Shown here piece after piece: positions 26,516 through 37,196 of a stretch of DNA of 64,000 nt; within the stretch, counting starts at the first letter, position 1; each line of letters opens with the position of its first letter. The stretch spans positions 159,574-223,573 of the forward strand of contig JACGXE010000008.1 in assembly GCA_014138095.1 (NCBI GenBank). Direction: 5' to 3'. The notes under the pieces were generated by a model. It searched no databases. It was not told where the DNA came from and worked only from the letters and a program-made list of their open reading frames with translations. The position numbers and the translations under genes were made by a program. The stretch comes from Ochrobactrum sp. RH2CCR150 (GTDB lineage: Bacteria; Pseudomonadota; Alphaproteobacteria; Rhizobiales; Rhizobiaceae).

Positions 26516-29500
26516 GTGACTGCAAAGCAGGATCGGTCGAGCAAAGTTAAGAATTCCAAGGCAAGCAAAGAGGAAAAAAAGGGAGGGAAGCCGAAGGCAC
26601 TGGCAGCCTTCTCACAGCTCCTCTTCGAGTGGGCTCCGCCAGAAGATCTGGCTGCTTACGATGCCGAAGCTCTCGACAGTTCTGCCCGCCATGGCTATGC
26701 GGCGCTTGAATCCTACCGCAAGGGTAAGAGCATCATCAGCGTCGATAATGGCATCGAGCGTCACGGTCGCCCGGTGAATGTCATCACCATCGTCAACGAC
26801 AACATGCCGTTCCTGCTCGATTCCATTCTGGGCGAGCTGAACAATCACGTCAGCCAGATTTTCATGGTCGTGCACCCGGTTCTCGATATTGCTCGGGAAA
26901 AGGATGGATTGGTCATTCTCGGCGAAGCATCGCAGCTCGCCCCCGCCAAGGGCGTTGAGCGCGTCAGCCTTGTGCAAATTCACCTCCCCGCGCTTGGCAA
27001 ACAGGCCAAGGCCGATCTGACGGACGGGTTGAAGCGCGTTCTCGGTCAGGTGCGTTTTGCCGTCAGCGACTGGAAGCCGATGTTGAAGCGTCTCGATGAC
27101 GCCATTGCAGATTACAAGCGCGCTTACGAGCTGAACGGCAACGCCGCCATGCCCGAAGCCATCGCCTTCCTCGAATGGCTGCGCGACGATCATTTCATCT
27201 TTCTCGGCATGCGTGAGCTTGCCTTTGAAGGCTCAGGCAAGAAGCGCAGCCTCGTCGCTGTCAAGGAGCCGCTCGGCGTTCTTGGCGACAATGAAGTGCG
27301 CGTCTTGCGCAAGGATGACGACGATACGGTAACGCCGCGCGAGGTCACGGAATTCCTCGACAGCAACGAACCGCTGATCGTCACCAAGGCCAATACGCTG
27401 TCGCTGGTGCATCGCCGCTCCTATCTCGATTATATCGGCGTGAAGATTTTCGGACCGAAGGGCGAAGCCGTGGGCGAACTGCGCCTCGTCGGCCTGTTCA
27501 CCTCGGTCGCTTACATCAGCTCGGTCGCCAGCATTCCGTTCATTCGCTCAAAGGCCGATGCGGTCATCAAGCATCTGGGCTTCAACCGCGAAGACCATTC
27601 GGGCAAGGCGCTGATCAACGTGCTGGAAGAATATCCGCGCGATGAGCTTTTCCAGATCGACACGGAAAGCCTGACGGCCAATGCCGAACTCATCCTCGCG
27701 CTGGGCGAGCGTCCGCGCGTGCGCGCCATCCCCCGTCTCGACCGTTTCGGACGTTTCGCGACAGTGCTGGTCTATATCCCGCGTGATCGCTACGACTCGG
27801 TCGTGCGTGAAAAAATCGGCCGCTATCTCGTTGACGTTTATGGCGGCGACAGCTTTGAGTTCCACCCGGTCTTTCTTCAGAACGGCCTGACGCGCGTTCA
27901 GTTCGTCATTCGCCGTCACGAACGATCCACGCCGCATATCGACCGCGAAGCGCTCGAAGCGGAAGTCCGCGCCATGGTCCGCACCTGGGAAGATGCGGTG
28001 CGTGAAAGCGTTGAAAATGCCGATGCAGGCGTCGTGGCGCTGGCTGCGAGCTTCCCGCCATCCTATCGCGAAATCTTCACCGCGCCGGAAGCGCTGGTCG
28101 ATGCCGCGCGCATTGCCGGTCTCAGCCCGGAAGCGCCGCTTTTCGTGGATTTCTACCGGTATCGCACCGATGGACCGGATGCGGTTTCGCTGAAGCTCTA
28201 TCATCACGGTGCGCCGGTCGTGCTGTCGCAGCGTGTGCCGCTTTTAGAAAATATGGGCTTCCGCGTCGTCAGCGAACAGACCATCGACCTGCCGCAAGCC
28301 GGTAAAGACGGTGCGCCGGTCTATGTTCACGACATGCAGCTCGTTAACGCCTATGGCGCTCCGGTCGATCTCACCGATGACGGCGAAATGCTGGAAGACG
28401 TGTTCCGCACCGTCTGGGACGGCTTTGCCGACAATGACGGCTATAATGCACTGGTGCAGACGGCACGCCTGACCGCGCGCCAGATCATGATCCTGCGCTC
28501 CTATGGCCGTTATCTGCAACAGGCGGGTATCGCCTATTCGCAGGGCTTCATCGCAGCCGCGCTCAACCGCTACCCGGAAATCGCCAGCGATCTCTATTCG
28601 CTGTTCGATCTGCGTTTCAACCCAGCGGCGAAGCGCCGTGACGCCGCCGAAAAGAAGCTGATCGATGCCATCGAAACAGCACTTCTCGGCGTACCAAGCA
28701 TCGATGACGACCAGATCCTGCGCCGGTTCCGCAACCTGATTGAAGCGACACTGCGCACCAATGCCTATACGCTGGATGGTGACGGCAAGCCGCGCGTGAC
28801 CTTTGCCTTCAAGCTCAATCCGCGTCTCGTTGACGGGCTGCCTGATCCGCGCCCGTATCGCGAAATCTTCGTCTACGGCCCGGAAGTCGAAGGCGTGCAT
28901 CTTCGTTTCGGCGCAGTGGCTCGTGGCGGCCTGCGTTGGTCGGACCGTGCACAGGATTACCGCACCGAAGTGCTGGGCCTCGTGAAAGCACAGCAGGTCA
29001 AGAATGCCGTGATCGTGCCGGTCGGCGCCAAGGGCGGTTTCTATCCGAAGCGCCTGCCAGTGGGCGGTGACCGCAACGCCGTCTTCGAAGCGGGTCGTGA
29101 CGCCTACAAGGTGTTTATCTCGACGCTTCTTTCGGTGACCGACAATATTCACGACAACGATGTGGTGCCGCCACAAAATGTCGTGCGTCACGACAATGAC
29201 GATCCTTATTTTGTCGTCGCCGCCGACAAGGGCACGGCCACCTTCTCCGATACGGCCAATGCCATCAGCCAGGCGCATGATTTCTGGCTGGACGATGCTT
29301 TCGCATCGGGCGGTTCCGCTGGTTACGACCATAAGGGCATGGGCATCACCGCCCGTGGCGGCTGGGAAGCCGTGAAGCGGCATTTCCGTGAATTCGACAT
29401 GGATATCCAGACCGAGCCGTTTACGGTTGTCGGCGTGGGCGACATGTCGGGCGACGTGTTCGGCAACGGCATGCTGCTTTCCGAGCAGATCAAGCTGGTT

Positions 29501-31306
29501 GCCGCCTTCGACCATCGCGACATCTTCATTGATCCGAACCCGGTTCCGGCTGACGGCTTTGCAGAGCGCAAGCGCCTGTTCGAACTGCCGCGCTCGAGCT
29601 GGCAGGATTATGATCGCTCCAAGCTGTCGTCGGGTGGCGGCGTCTATAGCCGCAGCCAGAAGACCATCACATTGTCTGCCGAAGCAGCAGCCGCAATCGG
29701 CCTTGCCAAGACCACGGCGACACCGCAGGAAATCATGACGACCATCCTGAAAGCTCAGGTTGATCTCTTATGGTTCGGCGGTATCGGCACCTATATCCGC
29801 GCCTCCAGTGAAACGGATGCGCAGGTCGGCGACCGCGCCAATGATGCCATTCGTATCACCGGCTCGGATGTACGGGCCCGTGTGATCGGCGAAGGCGCCA
29901 ATCTCGGCATGACCCAGCGCGGACGTATCGAATATGCGCTTGCTGGCGGCCGCAGCAACACCGACGCCATCGACAATTCGGCTGGCGTCAACTGCTCGGA
30001 CGTCGAGGTCAACATCAAGATTGCGCTGGCTGCAGCCATGCGTTCAGGCAAGCTGAAGCGCCCTGCCCGCAACAAGCTTCTGGTCAGCATGACCGACGAT
30101 GTTTCGGAACTGGTGCTGCGCAACAACTATCTCCAGCCACTGGCGCTTTCGCTGAGCGAGCGTCAGGGTTTGGCGGAGCTGCCTTATCAGGCACGCTTCA
30201 TGGCGGAGCTGGAAAACCGGAAGCTTCTGGACCGCAAGGTCGAGTATCTTCCTTCGGATGCGCTTTTGACCGAACGCCAGAAGGCTGGCCAGCCGCTGAC
30301 CCGTCCGGAACTGGCGGTTCTGCTGGCCTATGCCAAGCTGTCGCTCTCGGACGATCTGGTGGCAAGCGCACTTCCAGACGAGCCTTACTTCCAGTCGCTG
30401 CTGTTCGGCTATTTCCCGAAGCGCATGGCAAAAACCTATGCCGAGGAAATCTCCGGCCACCGCCTGAAGCGGGAAATCGTCGCAACCTTGCTGGCAAATG
30501 ATGTCATCAATCGCGGCGGCATCACCTTCATCAGCCGTCTGGCCGATACGACCGGCAAGTCGCCTTCGGATATCGTTCGCGCCTATGTCGCAGTGCGTGA
30601 CGGTTTCGAGATCGATGCGATCTACGACGCCATCGACGCCTTGGATAACAAGGTGCCGGGCGATGTGCAGAACCAGTTCTACCATCTGGTCGGCGAAATG
30701 TTGCAGGCGACGACGGCTTGGGTTCTGCGCAACGATACGACCCGCGCAAACCTTACCGAGCTGGTTGGCACCATCGTCAAGGCGCGTGCCGAACTGGAAC
30801 CGCGTTTCGAAGGCCTGATGCCGGAATTCCTGCGCAACGCCGTGCGTACCGACAAGGCCGCCTTCGTTGAGAAAGGTGCGCCGGAAAAGCTGGCCCAGCG
30901 TCTCGCCAATCTCCAGCTTGCGGGCATCATGCCGGATATCGCGCTGATCGCGCATCTGGCAGAAGCCGATCTGGTGGCAACTGCCAAGGCCTATTTCGGC
31001 GTGTCGGAAGCCTTCCGCATCGGACGCATCGAAGATGCGGCACGGTCCATTCCCGTCACTGACTATTATGACGGACTGGCCCTCTCGCGTGCCAGCGAGA
31101 CCATCACGCAGGCCGCGCGCGGGATCACCATCGCCGCTCTGAAGCGCTTCGCCAAGGAGAAAGACCCGGCTGCGGCTTGGCTCGATGCGGACGGCGTCCG
31201 GATCGAACAGGTGAGAAACCGCATGGTCGCGCTCACCGAAGGTGGAGACCTCACCGTCTCGCGTCTGGCCGTTGCGGCGGGCCTGATGTCGGATCTGGCG
31301 CAGTAA
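26516..31306 (+). CDS. NAD-specific glutamate dehydrogenase, 180-kDa type
   Basis: A 1,596-residue enzyme oxidising glutamate to 2-oxoglutarate and ammonia with NAD+. The large-GDH class has an N-terminal regulatory region with ACT-like folds, a central catalytic core and a long C-terminal region; the core is recognisable at residues about 795-1130 (GGLRWSDRAQDYRTE, then AKGGFYPKR near residue 840, VGVGDMSGDVFGNGML and GEGANLGMTQ). The GTG at 26516 is chosen because AGGAG lies eight bases upstream; the frame is open 12 codons further. The gene stands alone and ends in the terminator at 31329-31354. Confidence 0.95.
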   Translation: MTAKQDRSSKVKNSKASKEEKKGGKPKALAAFSQLLFEWAPPEDLAAYDAEALDSSARHGYAALESYRKGKSIISVDNGIERHGRPVNVITIVNDNMPFLLDSILGELNNHVSQIFMVVHPVLDIAREKDGLVILGEASQLAPAKGVERVSLVQIHLPALGKQAKADLTDGLKRVLGQVRFAVSDWKPMLKRLDDAIADYKRAYELNGNAAMPEAIAFLEWLRDDHFIFLGMRELAFEGSGKKRSLVAVKEPLGVLGDNEVRVLRKDDDDTVTPREVTEFLDSNEPLIVTKANTLSLVHRRSYLDYIGVKIFGPKGEAVGELRLVGLFTSVAYISSVASIPFIRSKADAVIKHLGFNREDHSGKALINVLEEYPRDELFQIDTESLTANAELILALGERPRVRAIPRLDRFGRFATVLVYIPRDRYDSVVREKIGRYLVDVYGGDSFEFHPVFLQNGLTRVQFVIRRHERSTPHIDREALEAEVRAMVRTWEDAVRESVENADAGVVALAASFPPSYREIFTAPEALVDAARIAGLSPEAPLFVDFYRYRTDGPDAVSLKLYHHGAPVVLSQRVPLLENMGFRVVSEQTIDLPQAGKDGAPVYVHDMQLVNAYGAPVDLTDDGEMLEDVFRTVWDGFADNDGYNALVQTARLTARQIMILRSYGRYLQQAGIAYSQGFIAAALNRYPEIASDLYSLFDLRFNPAAKRRDAAEKKLIDAIETALLGVPSIDDDQILRRFRNLIEATLRTNAYTLDGDGKPRVTFAFKLNPRLVDGLPDPRPYREIFVYGPEVEGVHLRFGAVARGGLRWSDRAQDYRTEVLGLVKAQQVKNAVIVPVGAKGGFYPKRLPVGGDRNAVFEAGRDAYKVFISTLLSVTDNIHDNDVVPPQNVVRHDNDDPYFVVAADKGTATFSDTANAISQAHDFWLDDAFASGGSAGYDHKGMGITARGGWEAVKRHFREFDMDIQTEPFTVVGVGDMSGDVFGNGMLLSEQIKLVAAFDHRDIFIDPNPVPADGFAERKRLFELPRSSWQDYDRSKLSSGGGVYSRSQKTITLSAEAAAAIGLAKTTATPQEIMTTILKAQVDLLWFGGIGTYIRASSETDAQVGDRANDAIRITGSDVRARVIGEGANLGMTQRGRIEYALAGGRSNTDAIDNSAGVNCSDVEVNIKIALAAAMRSGKLKRPARNKLLVSMTDDVSELVLRNNYLQPLALSLSERQGLAELPYQARFMAELENRKLLDRKVEYLPSDALLTERQKAGQPLTRPELAVLLAYAKLSLSDDLVASALPDEPYFQSLLFGYFPKRMAKTYAEEISGHRLKREIVATLLANDVINRGGITFISRLADTTGKSPSDIVRAYVAVRDGFEIDAIYDAIDALDNKVPGDVQNQFYHLVGEMLQATTAWVLRNDTTRANLTELVGTIVKARAELEPRFEGLMPEFLRNAVRTDKAAFVEKGAPEKLAQRLANLQLAGIMPDIALIAHLAEADLVATAKAYFGVSEAFRIGRIEDAARSIPVTDYYDGLALSRASETITQAARGITIAALKRFAKEKDPAAAWLDADGVRIEQVRNRMVALTEGGDLTVSRLAVAAGLMSDLAQ

Positions 31307-31328
31307 TCCGCACCGACAACAAAAATTT

Positions 31329-31354
31329 AAAGGGCAGCTTAGAGCTGCCCTTTT
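31329..31354 (+). terminator. intrinsic terminator of the glutamate dehydrogenase gene
   Basis: AAAGGGCAGCT, loop TAG, AGCTGCCCTTTT: an 11-bp perfect stem followed by T residues, 22 bp after the stop. Confidence 0.9.
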
Positions 31355-31416
31355 CATTTCTTGTCGGGCAACCACGGTCCGTATAAGCTCCGGCCACATT
31401 CGCAAGGGAGTGGCAT

Positions 31417-32799
31417 TTGACCGATCAGGCAGTCAGCGAACGCAGCTACGCATCTCGTCGCGGCATATGGGGCTGGATGCTGTTCGACTGGGCGGCGCAA
31501 CCGTTTTTCACCGTTGTCACGACCTTCGTTTTCGGCCCCTATTTCATTTCCCGCATGGCGGCAAACCCGGAAGCCGGACAGGTTGCATGGGGCTATGGCA
31601 TCGCTGCGGCAGGCTTTATCATTGCGATTTTGTCGCCAGTTCTCGGTGCTGTTTCGGACCGCACGGGCGCACGCAAACCCTGGATCGGCTTCTTCGCCGT
31701 TTTGAAGATCGTCAGCCTTTCGCTCCTTTGGTTCGCAGAACCGGGCGCTAGTCTGTTCTGGGTGCTGCTGGTCTTTGCCATCGCCTCGATTGCCGCCGAA
31801 TTCTCCATCGTTTTCAACGATTCCATGATGCCGCGCCTCGTGCCGCGCGCGGATATTGGACGTATCTCCAACATAGCCTGGGGGCTTGGCTATCTGGGCG
31901 GCATGATCGTGCTGATCTTCGTCGTACTGTTTCTGGCGGGATCGCCGCAAACCGGCAAAACGATCATAGGCATTGAACCGCTCTTCGGCCTCGACCCTAT
32001 AACCGGTGAAGATGCGCGCATCACCGGCCCGCTCGCAGCGCTCTGGTATCTGGTATTCGTGCTGCCGATGTTCCTCTTCACGCCGGATTCGGCGCGGGGC
32101 GAGCCTTTGTTCAAGGCGATGCGTCACGGCCTCTCGGAACTGAAAGCCACACTGCGCGAAGTGCGCCAGCGTTCCGGTATCTTGCGCTTTCTGATTGCCC
32201 GCATGGTCTACCAGGACGGCGTCAACGCTTTGCTGGCGCTGGGCGGAGGCTATGCCGCCGCCATGTTCCACTGGTCGATCACCGAGATTGGTCTGTTCGG
32301 CATGATCCTCAATGTCATGGCGATCTTCAGCTGCCTTGCCGCCAGCCGCGTGGATACGCGCTTCGGCTCGAAAGCCGTGGTTATCGGGTCGCTGGTGCTG
32401 CTGCTGCTAGCCACGCTCGGCATCGTATCGACAGGGCGTGACTACACGTTTTTCGGGCTGCTTCCCTTTGCGGAAAGTACAGCACAGGGGCTTTTTTCGA
32501 CGCCAGCAGAACATGCCTATCTGATCTATGGTCTGATGATCGGCGCGGCATTCGGCCCGGTGCAGGCGTCATCGCGCTCATGGTTTGCACGCAGCATCCA
32601 GCCGGAAGAGTCCGGCCGTTATTTCGGCATCTACGCGCTGGCTGGTCGTGCGACCAGCTTTCTGGCCCCGTTTATGATTGCAACCGTGACGGCAATCAGC
32701 GGATCGGCAGCGATTGGAATGGCGGTGCTGGTGATCTTCTTCGCCGCGGGTCTCTATCTGACGAAAATGACGCCCTATCCAGCCGAGCGCCCATCGTGA
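31417..32799 (+). CDS. MFS transporter, UMF1/Atg22-like
   Basis: A 460-residue transporter with about twelve hydrophobic segments. The opening GIWGWMLFDWAAQPFFTVVTTFVFGPYF is diagnostic for the vacuole-effluxer (Atg22/UMF1) branch of the major facilitator superfamily, whose members in fungi export amino acids from the vacuole. It starts at TTG with GGGAG upstream. The bacterial substrate is unknown, and the neighbours give no hint. It shares a bidirectional hairpin with glpF. Confidence 0.88.
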   Translation: MTDQAVSERSYASRRGIWGWMLFDWAAQPFFTVVTTFVFGPYFISRMAANPEAGQVAWGYGIAAAGFIIAILSPVLGAVSDRTGARKPWIGFFAVLKIVSLSLLWFAEPGASLFWVLLVFAIASIAAEFSIVFNDSMMPRLVPRADIGRISNIAWGLGYLGGMIVLIFVVLFLAGSPQTGKTIIGIEPLFGLDPITGEDARITGPLAALWYLVFVLPMFLFTPDSARGEPLFKAMRHGLSELKATLREVRQRSGILRFLIARMVYQDGVNALLALGGGYAAAMFHWSITEIGLFGMILNVMAIFSCLAASRVDTRFGSKAVVIGSLVLLLLATLGIVSTGRDYTFFGLLPFAESTAQGLFSTPAEHAYLIYGLMIGAAFGPVQASSRSWFARSIQPEESGRYFGIYALAGRATSFLAPFMIATVTAISGSAAIGMAVLVIFFAAGLYLTKMTPYPAERPS

Positions 32800-32800
32800 A

Positions 32801-32828
32801 AACTGGTGCGAGGATAATCGCACCAGTT
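32801..32828. terminator. bidirectional hairpin between MFS gene and glpF
   Basis: A perfect 11-bp inverted repeat (AACTGGTGCGA with TCGCACCAGTT) immediately after the MFS stop and 14 bp from the glpF stop, placed to end both convergent transcripts. There is only a short T-run. Confidence 0.65.
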
Positions 32829-32841
32829 CTGTGATCTCAAC

Positions 32842-33564
32842 TTACATCATGCCGACTGCGCTGGCCGCGCCGATAGCCAGTAGTCCACCAATGATCGGTG
32901 CGGCGACGGGTACCCATGCGTAAGACCAGTCCGATCCGCCCTTACCCGGAATCGGCAAGAGCGCATGCGCGATGCGCGGTCCAAGATCACGTGCAGGATT
33001 GATGGCATAACCTGTCGGCCCGCCAAGCGAGACGCCGAGCGCCCAGACGAGAAGACCGACCATCAGCGGAGCGAGAACGCCATCGGCACCGACAGCCTTG
33101 GCACCAATCGCGATGACCACGAAGACAAGCACGAAAGTGCCGATGATTTCGGTCACGCAATTGGCCGGAATGTTGCGGATTGCCGGGGTCGTGCAAAACA
33201 CGCCAAGCTTCAGCGCCTTGTCGTCGGTCGGCTTCCAGTGTGGGAGATAAGCAAGATAGACAAGCACTGCCCCGACGAAAGCACCCAGCAATTGCGCGGC
33301 GATATAGGGAACCACTTCCGCAGCCGGAAAGCTCCCCGCCGCATAGAAAGCGAGCGTGACGGCAGGGTTGAGATGGCCGGCAGCCCCCGCCGCAACTGAA
33401 ACCATAACGCCGCAGAGCACAGCCAGACCCCAGCCGACCGAAATAACGATCCAGCCGGAATTTTGTCCCTTGGATTGTGCCAGAAGCACATTTGCGACGA
33501 CCCCGTCGCCCAGCACGATCAGCACCATCGTGCCAAGGAATTCGCCTAAAAAACCACTGGTCAT
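32842..33564 (-). CDS. glpF: glycerol uptake facilitator (aquaglyceroporin)
   Basis: A 240-residue MIP-family channel with six membrane segments and two NPA half-helices, HLNPAVTLA (NPA 66-68) and GYAINPARDLGPR (NPA 189-191). The Asp directly after NPAR marks glycerol facilitators rather than water-only channels. It lies 123 bp downstream of glpK on the same strand, so glycerol uptake and phosphorylation are encoded together. The start at 33564 gives MTSGFLGEFLGT; the open frame runs 28 codons further upstream without support. Confidence 0.92.
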   Translation of the reverse strand: MTSGFLGEFLGTMVLIVLGDGVVANVLLAQSKGQNSGWIVISVGWGLAVLCGVMVSVAAGAAGHLNPAVTLAFYAAGSFPAAEVVPYIAAQLLGAFVGAVLVYLAYLPHWKPTDDKALKLGVFCTTPAIRNIPANCVTEIIGTFVLVFVVIAIGAKAVGADGVLAPLMVGLLVWALGVSLGGPTGYAINPARDLGPRIAHALLPIPGKGGSDWSYAWVPVAAPIIGGLLAIGAASAVGMM

Positions 33565-33687
33565 AATCTCATCCCGAAAAAATTCACATTGCAGAAATTC
33601 ATCCGGTGGACGCGTAATGCCCACCGGCCTGCTAAAAAGGTTTTGCAATTCTCTGTTTCGCTCGGTCTCAACGACCGAGCTTCAGCT

Positions 33688-35193
33688 TCAATCCACCCAG
33701 TTCAGGGAGCGTTGCACCGCTTTTTCCCAGGACGCGAAAAGGCTCTCCCGCTCCTTCTTCGGCATCTTCGGATGCCAGCGATGACCAACCTGCCAGTTTT
33801 CCACGACATCTTCCGTGGATTTCCAATAGCCGACGGCAAGGCCGGCGGAGTAAGCCGCACCCAGCGCCGTGGTTTCCACGATCTTGGGGCGAACCACTGG
33901 CACGTGTAGAATATCGGCCTGAAACTGCATGACGAAGTCGTTGACGGTCATGCCGCCATCAGCGCGCAGTTCGCTGATCTCGACGCCGGAATCCTTCACC
34001 ATGGCTTCCAGCACTTCACGCACCTGATAGCAGCTTGCTTCGAGCGCCGCGCGGGCAATATGGCCCTTATTGGCAAAGCGGGTCAGCCCAGCAATTACGC
34101 CACGCGCCGACGATTCCCAATGCGGCGCGTAAAGCCCGGAAAATGCAGGCACGAAATAGACGTCGCCATTATCGTCGACGGTGCGGGCGAGCGTCTCGAT
34201 ATCGCTGCTGTTGCGAATAATGCCAAGATTGTCGCGCAGCCACTGCACCAGCGCCCCGGTGATGGCGATGGAGCCTTCCAGTGCATAGGAGGGCTTGGCA
34301 TCACCGAGCTTGTAGGCGACAGTCGTCAGCAGGCCAAAATTCGACGAAACGAGCTTGTCGCCCGTATTCATCAGCATGAAGCAGCCCGTACCATAGGTGT
34401 TCTTGGCCGCACCCGGCTCAAGACAGGCCTGTCCGAAAAGCGCAGCCTGCTGATCGCCGAGAATACCCGCTAGCTTGACGCCGTTCAGGGCCCGGACGGT
34501 AATCTCGCCATAGACCTCGCTTGAGGAGCATATCTCCGGCAGACAGGCGCTTGGTATCTGGAAGAGATCCAAAATTTCCGCGTCCCATTGCAGACTTGCA
34601 ATATCCATCAGCTGTGTGCGCGAGGCGTTGGTCACGTCAGTGATGTGGATGCCGCCCTTCGGACCGCCGGTCAGGTTCCAGGCAAGCCATGTGTCTATGG
34701 TGCCAAACAGCGCCTCGCCTGCCTCAGCCTTTTCACGGGCGCCCGGAACATTGTCGAGAATCCAGCGCAGTTTCAGCCCTGAAAAATAAGTGGTGATCGG
34801 CAGGCCGGTTCTGGCGCGCAAACGATCCGCGCCGCCGTCCTTGATATATTGCGACACGAGGTCGGCAGTGCGCGTATCCATCCAGACCAGCGCATTATAG
34901 AGCGGCTGGCCGGTAGCCTTATCCCAGAGCAGCGTTGTCTCGCGTTGATTGGTAATTCCAACAGCAGCAATATCAGATGCCGTCAGCCTGGCCTTCTTCA
35001 GCGCCTCGGCGACAACATGCTGGGTGTTGCGCCATATCTCAAGCGGGTTGTGTTCAACCCAGCCAGCCTTGGGATAAATCTGCTCATGCTCGCGCTGATC
35101 CATGGCGATGACGTCGCCTTGCTGATCGAAAATGATGCAGCGCGTGCTGGTGGTTCCCTGATCGATGGAACCGATAAATTGCTTCGTACTCAC
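33688..35193 (-). CDS. glpK: glycerol kinase
   Basis: A 501-residue FGGY-family kinase that phosphorylates glycerol to sn-glycerol 3-phosphate with ATP, trapping glycerol that enters through GlpF. Seen: [13 protein letters not shown] at the N-terminus, [24 protein letters not shown], the substrate loop [16 protein letters not shown] and the ATP-site [15 protein letters not shown]. The GTG start at 35193 has GGGAGGA. No glpD, glpR or ABC transporter is nearby in the window. Confidence 0.97.
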   Translation of the reverse strand: MSTKQFIGSIDQGTTSTRCIIFDQQGDVIAMDQREHEQIYPKAGWVEHNPLEIWRNTQHVVAEALKKARLTASDIAAVGITNQRETTLLWDKATGQPLYNALVWMDTRTADLVSQYIKDGGADRLRARTGLPITTYFSGLKLRWILDNVPGAREKAEAGEALFGTIDTWLAWNLTGGPKGGIHITDVTNASRTQLMDIASLQWDAEILDLFQIPSACLPEICSSSEVYGEITVRALNGVKLAGILGDQQAALFGQACLEPGAAKNTYGTGCFMLMNTGDKLVSSNFGLLTTVAYKLGDAKPSYALEGSIAITGALVQWLRDNLGIIRNSSDIETLARTVDDNGDVYFVPAFSGLYAPHWESSARGVIAGLTRFANKGHIARAALEASCYQVREVLEAMVKDSGVEISELRADGGMTVNDFVMQFQADILHVPVVRPKIVETTALGAAYSAGLAVGYWKSTEDVVENWQVGHRWHPKMPKKERESLFASWEKAVQRSLNWVD

Positions 35194-35366
35194 GGTATCC
35201 TCCCGTCGAATATCTTTCTGTAAAACGCATTCAGTTTACATCAGGTGATGAAACGCTCCGCTCGTGCCTTGGGCACACTCCTTCTGATGCAAAGCATGCC
35301 CACATTTGCGGGATCGCCTACAAACGAATGTAAAACGAAATAATTCGAAACTCAATGAAAACAAAA

Positions 35367-35393
35367 AGCCCCGAAATTTTTCGTTTCGGGGCT
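35367..35393 (-). terminator. intrinsic terminator of purH
   Basis: AGCCCCGAAA (35367-35376) pairs with TTTCGGGGCT (35384-35393). On the minus strand the T-run TTTTTGTTTTC follows, 27 bp past the purH stop. Confidence 0.88.
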
Positions 35394-35419
35394 CGTTTCT
35401 CAGATTATAAGCCAATGAA

Positions 35420-37036
35420 TTAATGGCGGAAATGACGCATTCCTGTCATCACCATGGCAATGCCATGCTCATCGGCAGCAGCGATCACTTCTTCGTCACG
35501 CATCGAGCCACCGGGCTGAATCACCGCGGTTGCACCGGCCTGAACAGCCGAAAGCAGGCCATCCGCAAACGGGAAGAACGCATCGGAAGCGACCACACAG
35601 CCCTTGGTGAGCGGCTCCGCAAGACCAGCGGCTTCTGCCGCATCTTCTGCCTTGCGGGCAGCGATGCGTGCGGAGTCGACACGGCTCATCTGGCCTGCGC
35701 CAATACCAACCGTTGCGCCGTCCTTCACATAGACGATGGCGTTCGACTTCACGTGCTTGGCGATGCGGAAGGCGAATTTCATGTCGTTCAATTCGGCTTC
35801 TCTCGGGCTCCGCTTGGTCACGACCTTGAGGTCGAGATCGTCGACAACGCCGTTGTCGCGTGACTGAACCAGCAAACCACCGGCAACCGTTTTCGCGGCG
35901 ATGCCTTTTGCGCGCGGGTCGGGAAGACCACCCGTCACCAACAGACGCAGGTTCTTTTTGGCGGCAACGATGGCCTGTGCACCCTGCGTTGCATCGGGAG
36001 CGATGATAACTTCCGTGAAAATCTTAACGATTTCCTCGGCGGCTTCTTCATCCAGCGTCTTGTTGAGCGCGACAATACCGCCAAAGGCCGAAACCGGATC
36101 GCAGGCGAGCGCCTTCAGATAGGCATCCTTAATAGATGCGCCTTCTGCCACGCCGCACGGATTGGCGTGCTTGATGATAGCAACCGCAGCCGTGCGTGCA
36201 GGGTCGAACTCGGCAACGAGTTCGAAAGCCGCATCGGTGTCATTGATATTATTGTAGGAAAGCTGCTTGCCCTGAAGCTGGGTTGCCGTGGCAACGCCCG
36301 GGCGCTTTTCGCCAGAGAGATAGAAACCTGCGGTCTGGTGCGGGTTTTCACCATAGCGCATGACCGAATGCAGTTTGCCTGCAACCGAGCGCCAAACCGG
36401 CGTTTCTTCTTCAATGGCTTCGGCGAACCAGTTGGAAATCGCCGCGTCATAAGCCGCAGTGCGCGAGAATGCCTTGGCAGCAAGCTTCTTGCGGAAAGCA
36501 AGCGGCAACGAACCGCCATGCTTCTCAAGCTCGGTGACCACTTCGTCATAATCTGTCGGATCGACAACAGTTGCGACATAAGCGTGGTTCTTGGCCGAAG
36601 CGCGGATCATCGCCGGGCCACCAATATCGATATTTTCAACCGTGGTGTCGTAATCGCCACCCTGGAAGCGGACTTCTTCGAACGGATAGAGATTGATCAC
36701 GGCGAGATCGATGCCACCAATCTTGTGCTCTTCCATTGCGGCAACATGTTCCGGGTCGTTGCGCACGGCGAGCAGACCGCCATGGACCGCCGGATGCAGC
36801 GTCTTGACGCGCCCATCCATGATTTCGGGAAAGCCGGTGATTTCGGAAACATCACGGACCGGAATGCCTTCTGCGGCAATGGACTTGGCCGTACCGCCGG
36901 TGGAGAGGATCTCCACGCCATGCGCATGAAGCGCCTTGGCGAATTCGATCAGGCCGGTTTTGTCGGAAACGGAAAGGAGGGCGCGGCGCACCCGATGAAG
37001 ATCGGGAGCGGGAATATGCTTTGAGCTGACAGCCAT
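35420..37036 (-). CDS. purH: bifunctional AICAR transformylase/IMP cyclohydrolase
   Basis: A 538-residue enzyme for the last two steps of IMP synthesis. The N-terminal IMP cyclohydrolase domain holds [12 protein letters not shown] and [14 protein letters not shown]; the C-terminal transformylase domain holds [25 protein letters not shown] and [18 protein letters not shown]. Both domains are complete. It is monocistronic by its own terminator, with a 160-bp spacer to the aldehyde dehydrogenase gene upstream. Confidence 0.97.
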   Translation of the reverse strand: MAVSSKHIPAPDLHRVRRALLSVSDKTGLIEFAKALHAHGVEILSTGGTAKSIAAEGIPVRDVSEITGFPEIMDGRVKTLHPAVHGGLLAVRNDPEHVAAMEEHKIGGIDLAVINLYPFEEVRFQGGDYDTTVENIDIGGPAMIRASAKNHAYVATVVDPTDYDEVVTELEKHGGSLPLAFRKKLAAKAFSRTAAYDAAISNWFAEAIEEETPVWRSVAGKLHSVMRYGENPHQTAGFYLSGEKRPGVATATQLQGKQLSYNNINDTDAAFELVAEFDPARTAAVAIIKHANPCGVAEGASIKDAYLKALACDPVSAFGGIVALNKTLDEEAAEEIVKIFTEVIIAPDATQGAQAIVAAKKNLRLLVTGGLPDPRAKGIAAKTVAGGLLVQSRDNGVVDDLDLKVVTKRSPREAELNDMKFAFRIAKHVKSNAIVYVKDGATVGIGAGQMSRVDSARIAARKAEDAAEAAGLAEPLTKGCVVASDAFFPFADGLLSAVQAGATAVIQPGGSMRDEEVIAAADEHGIAMVMTGMRHFRH

Positions 37037-37153
37037 AGGAAACGGTCTCTTCGTTGCTGAAGCGTTTTGCGTTCAGGAAAGGGGACAGCGTCGCCGTAGC
37101 ACAGTCGGACAAGGAATCCTACCGCAAAAGACCGGAAACCACCGGCGAAAGAA

Positions 37154-37178
37154 AAACCCCGCCATGAAGGCGGGGTTT
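37154..37178 (-). terminator. intrinsic terminator of the methylmalonate-semialdehyde dehydrogenase gene
   Basis: AAACCCCGCC (37154-37163) pairs with GGCGGGGTTT (37169-37178), with a run of A residues on the plus strand, that is T residues on the transcript. It follows the minus-strand stop by 18 bp. Confidence 0.88.
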
Positions 37179-37196
37179 CGTTTGGGAGGCAATGGG

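Noticed and set aside
36160..37040. Long plus-strand frame inside purH, and similar ones in leuS, mmsA, ctpA and the glutamate dehydrogenase gene
   Set aside because: They mirror GC-rich coding on the other strand and show no independent domains.
37037..37150. Possible riboswitch upstream of purH
   Set aside because: No conserved purine or other riboswitch core could be recognised.
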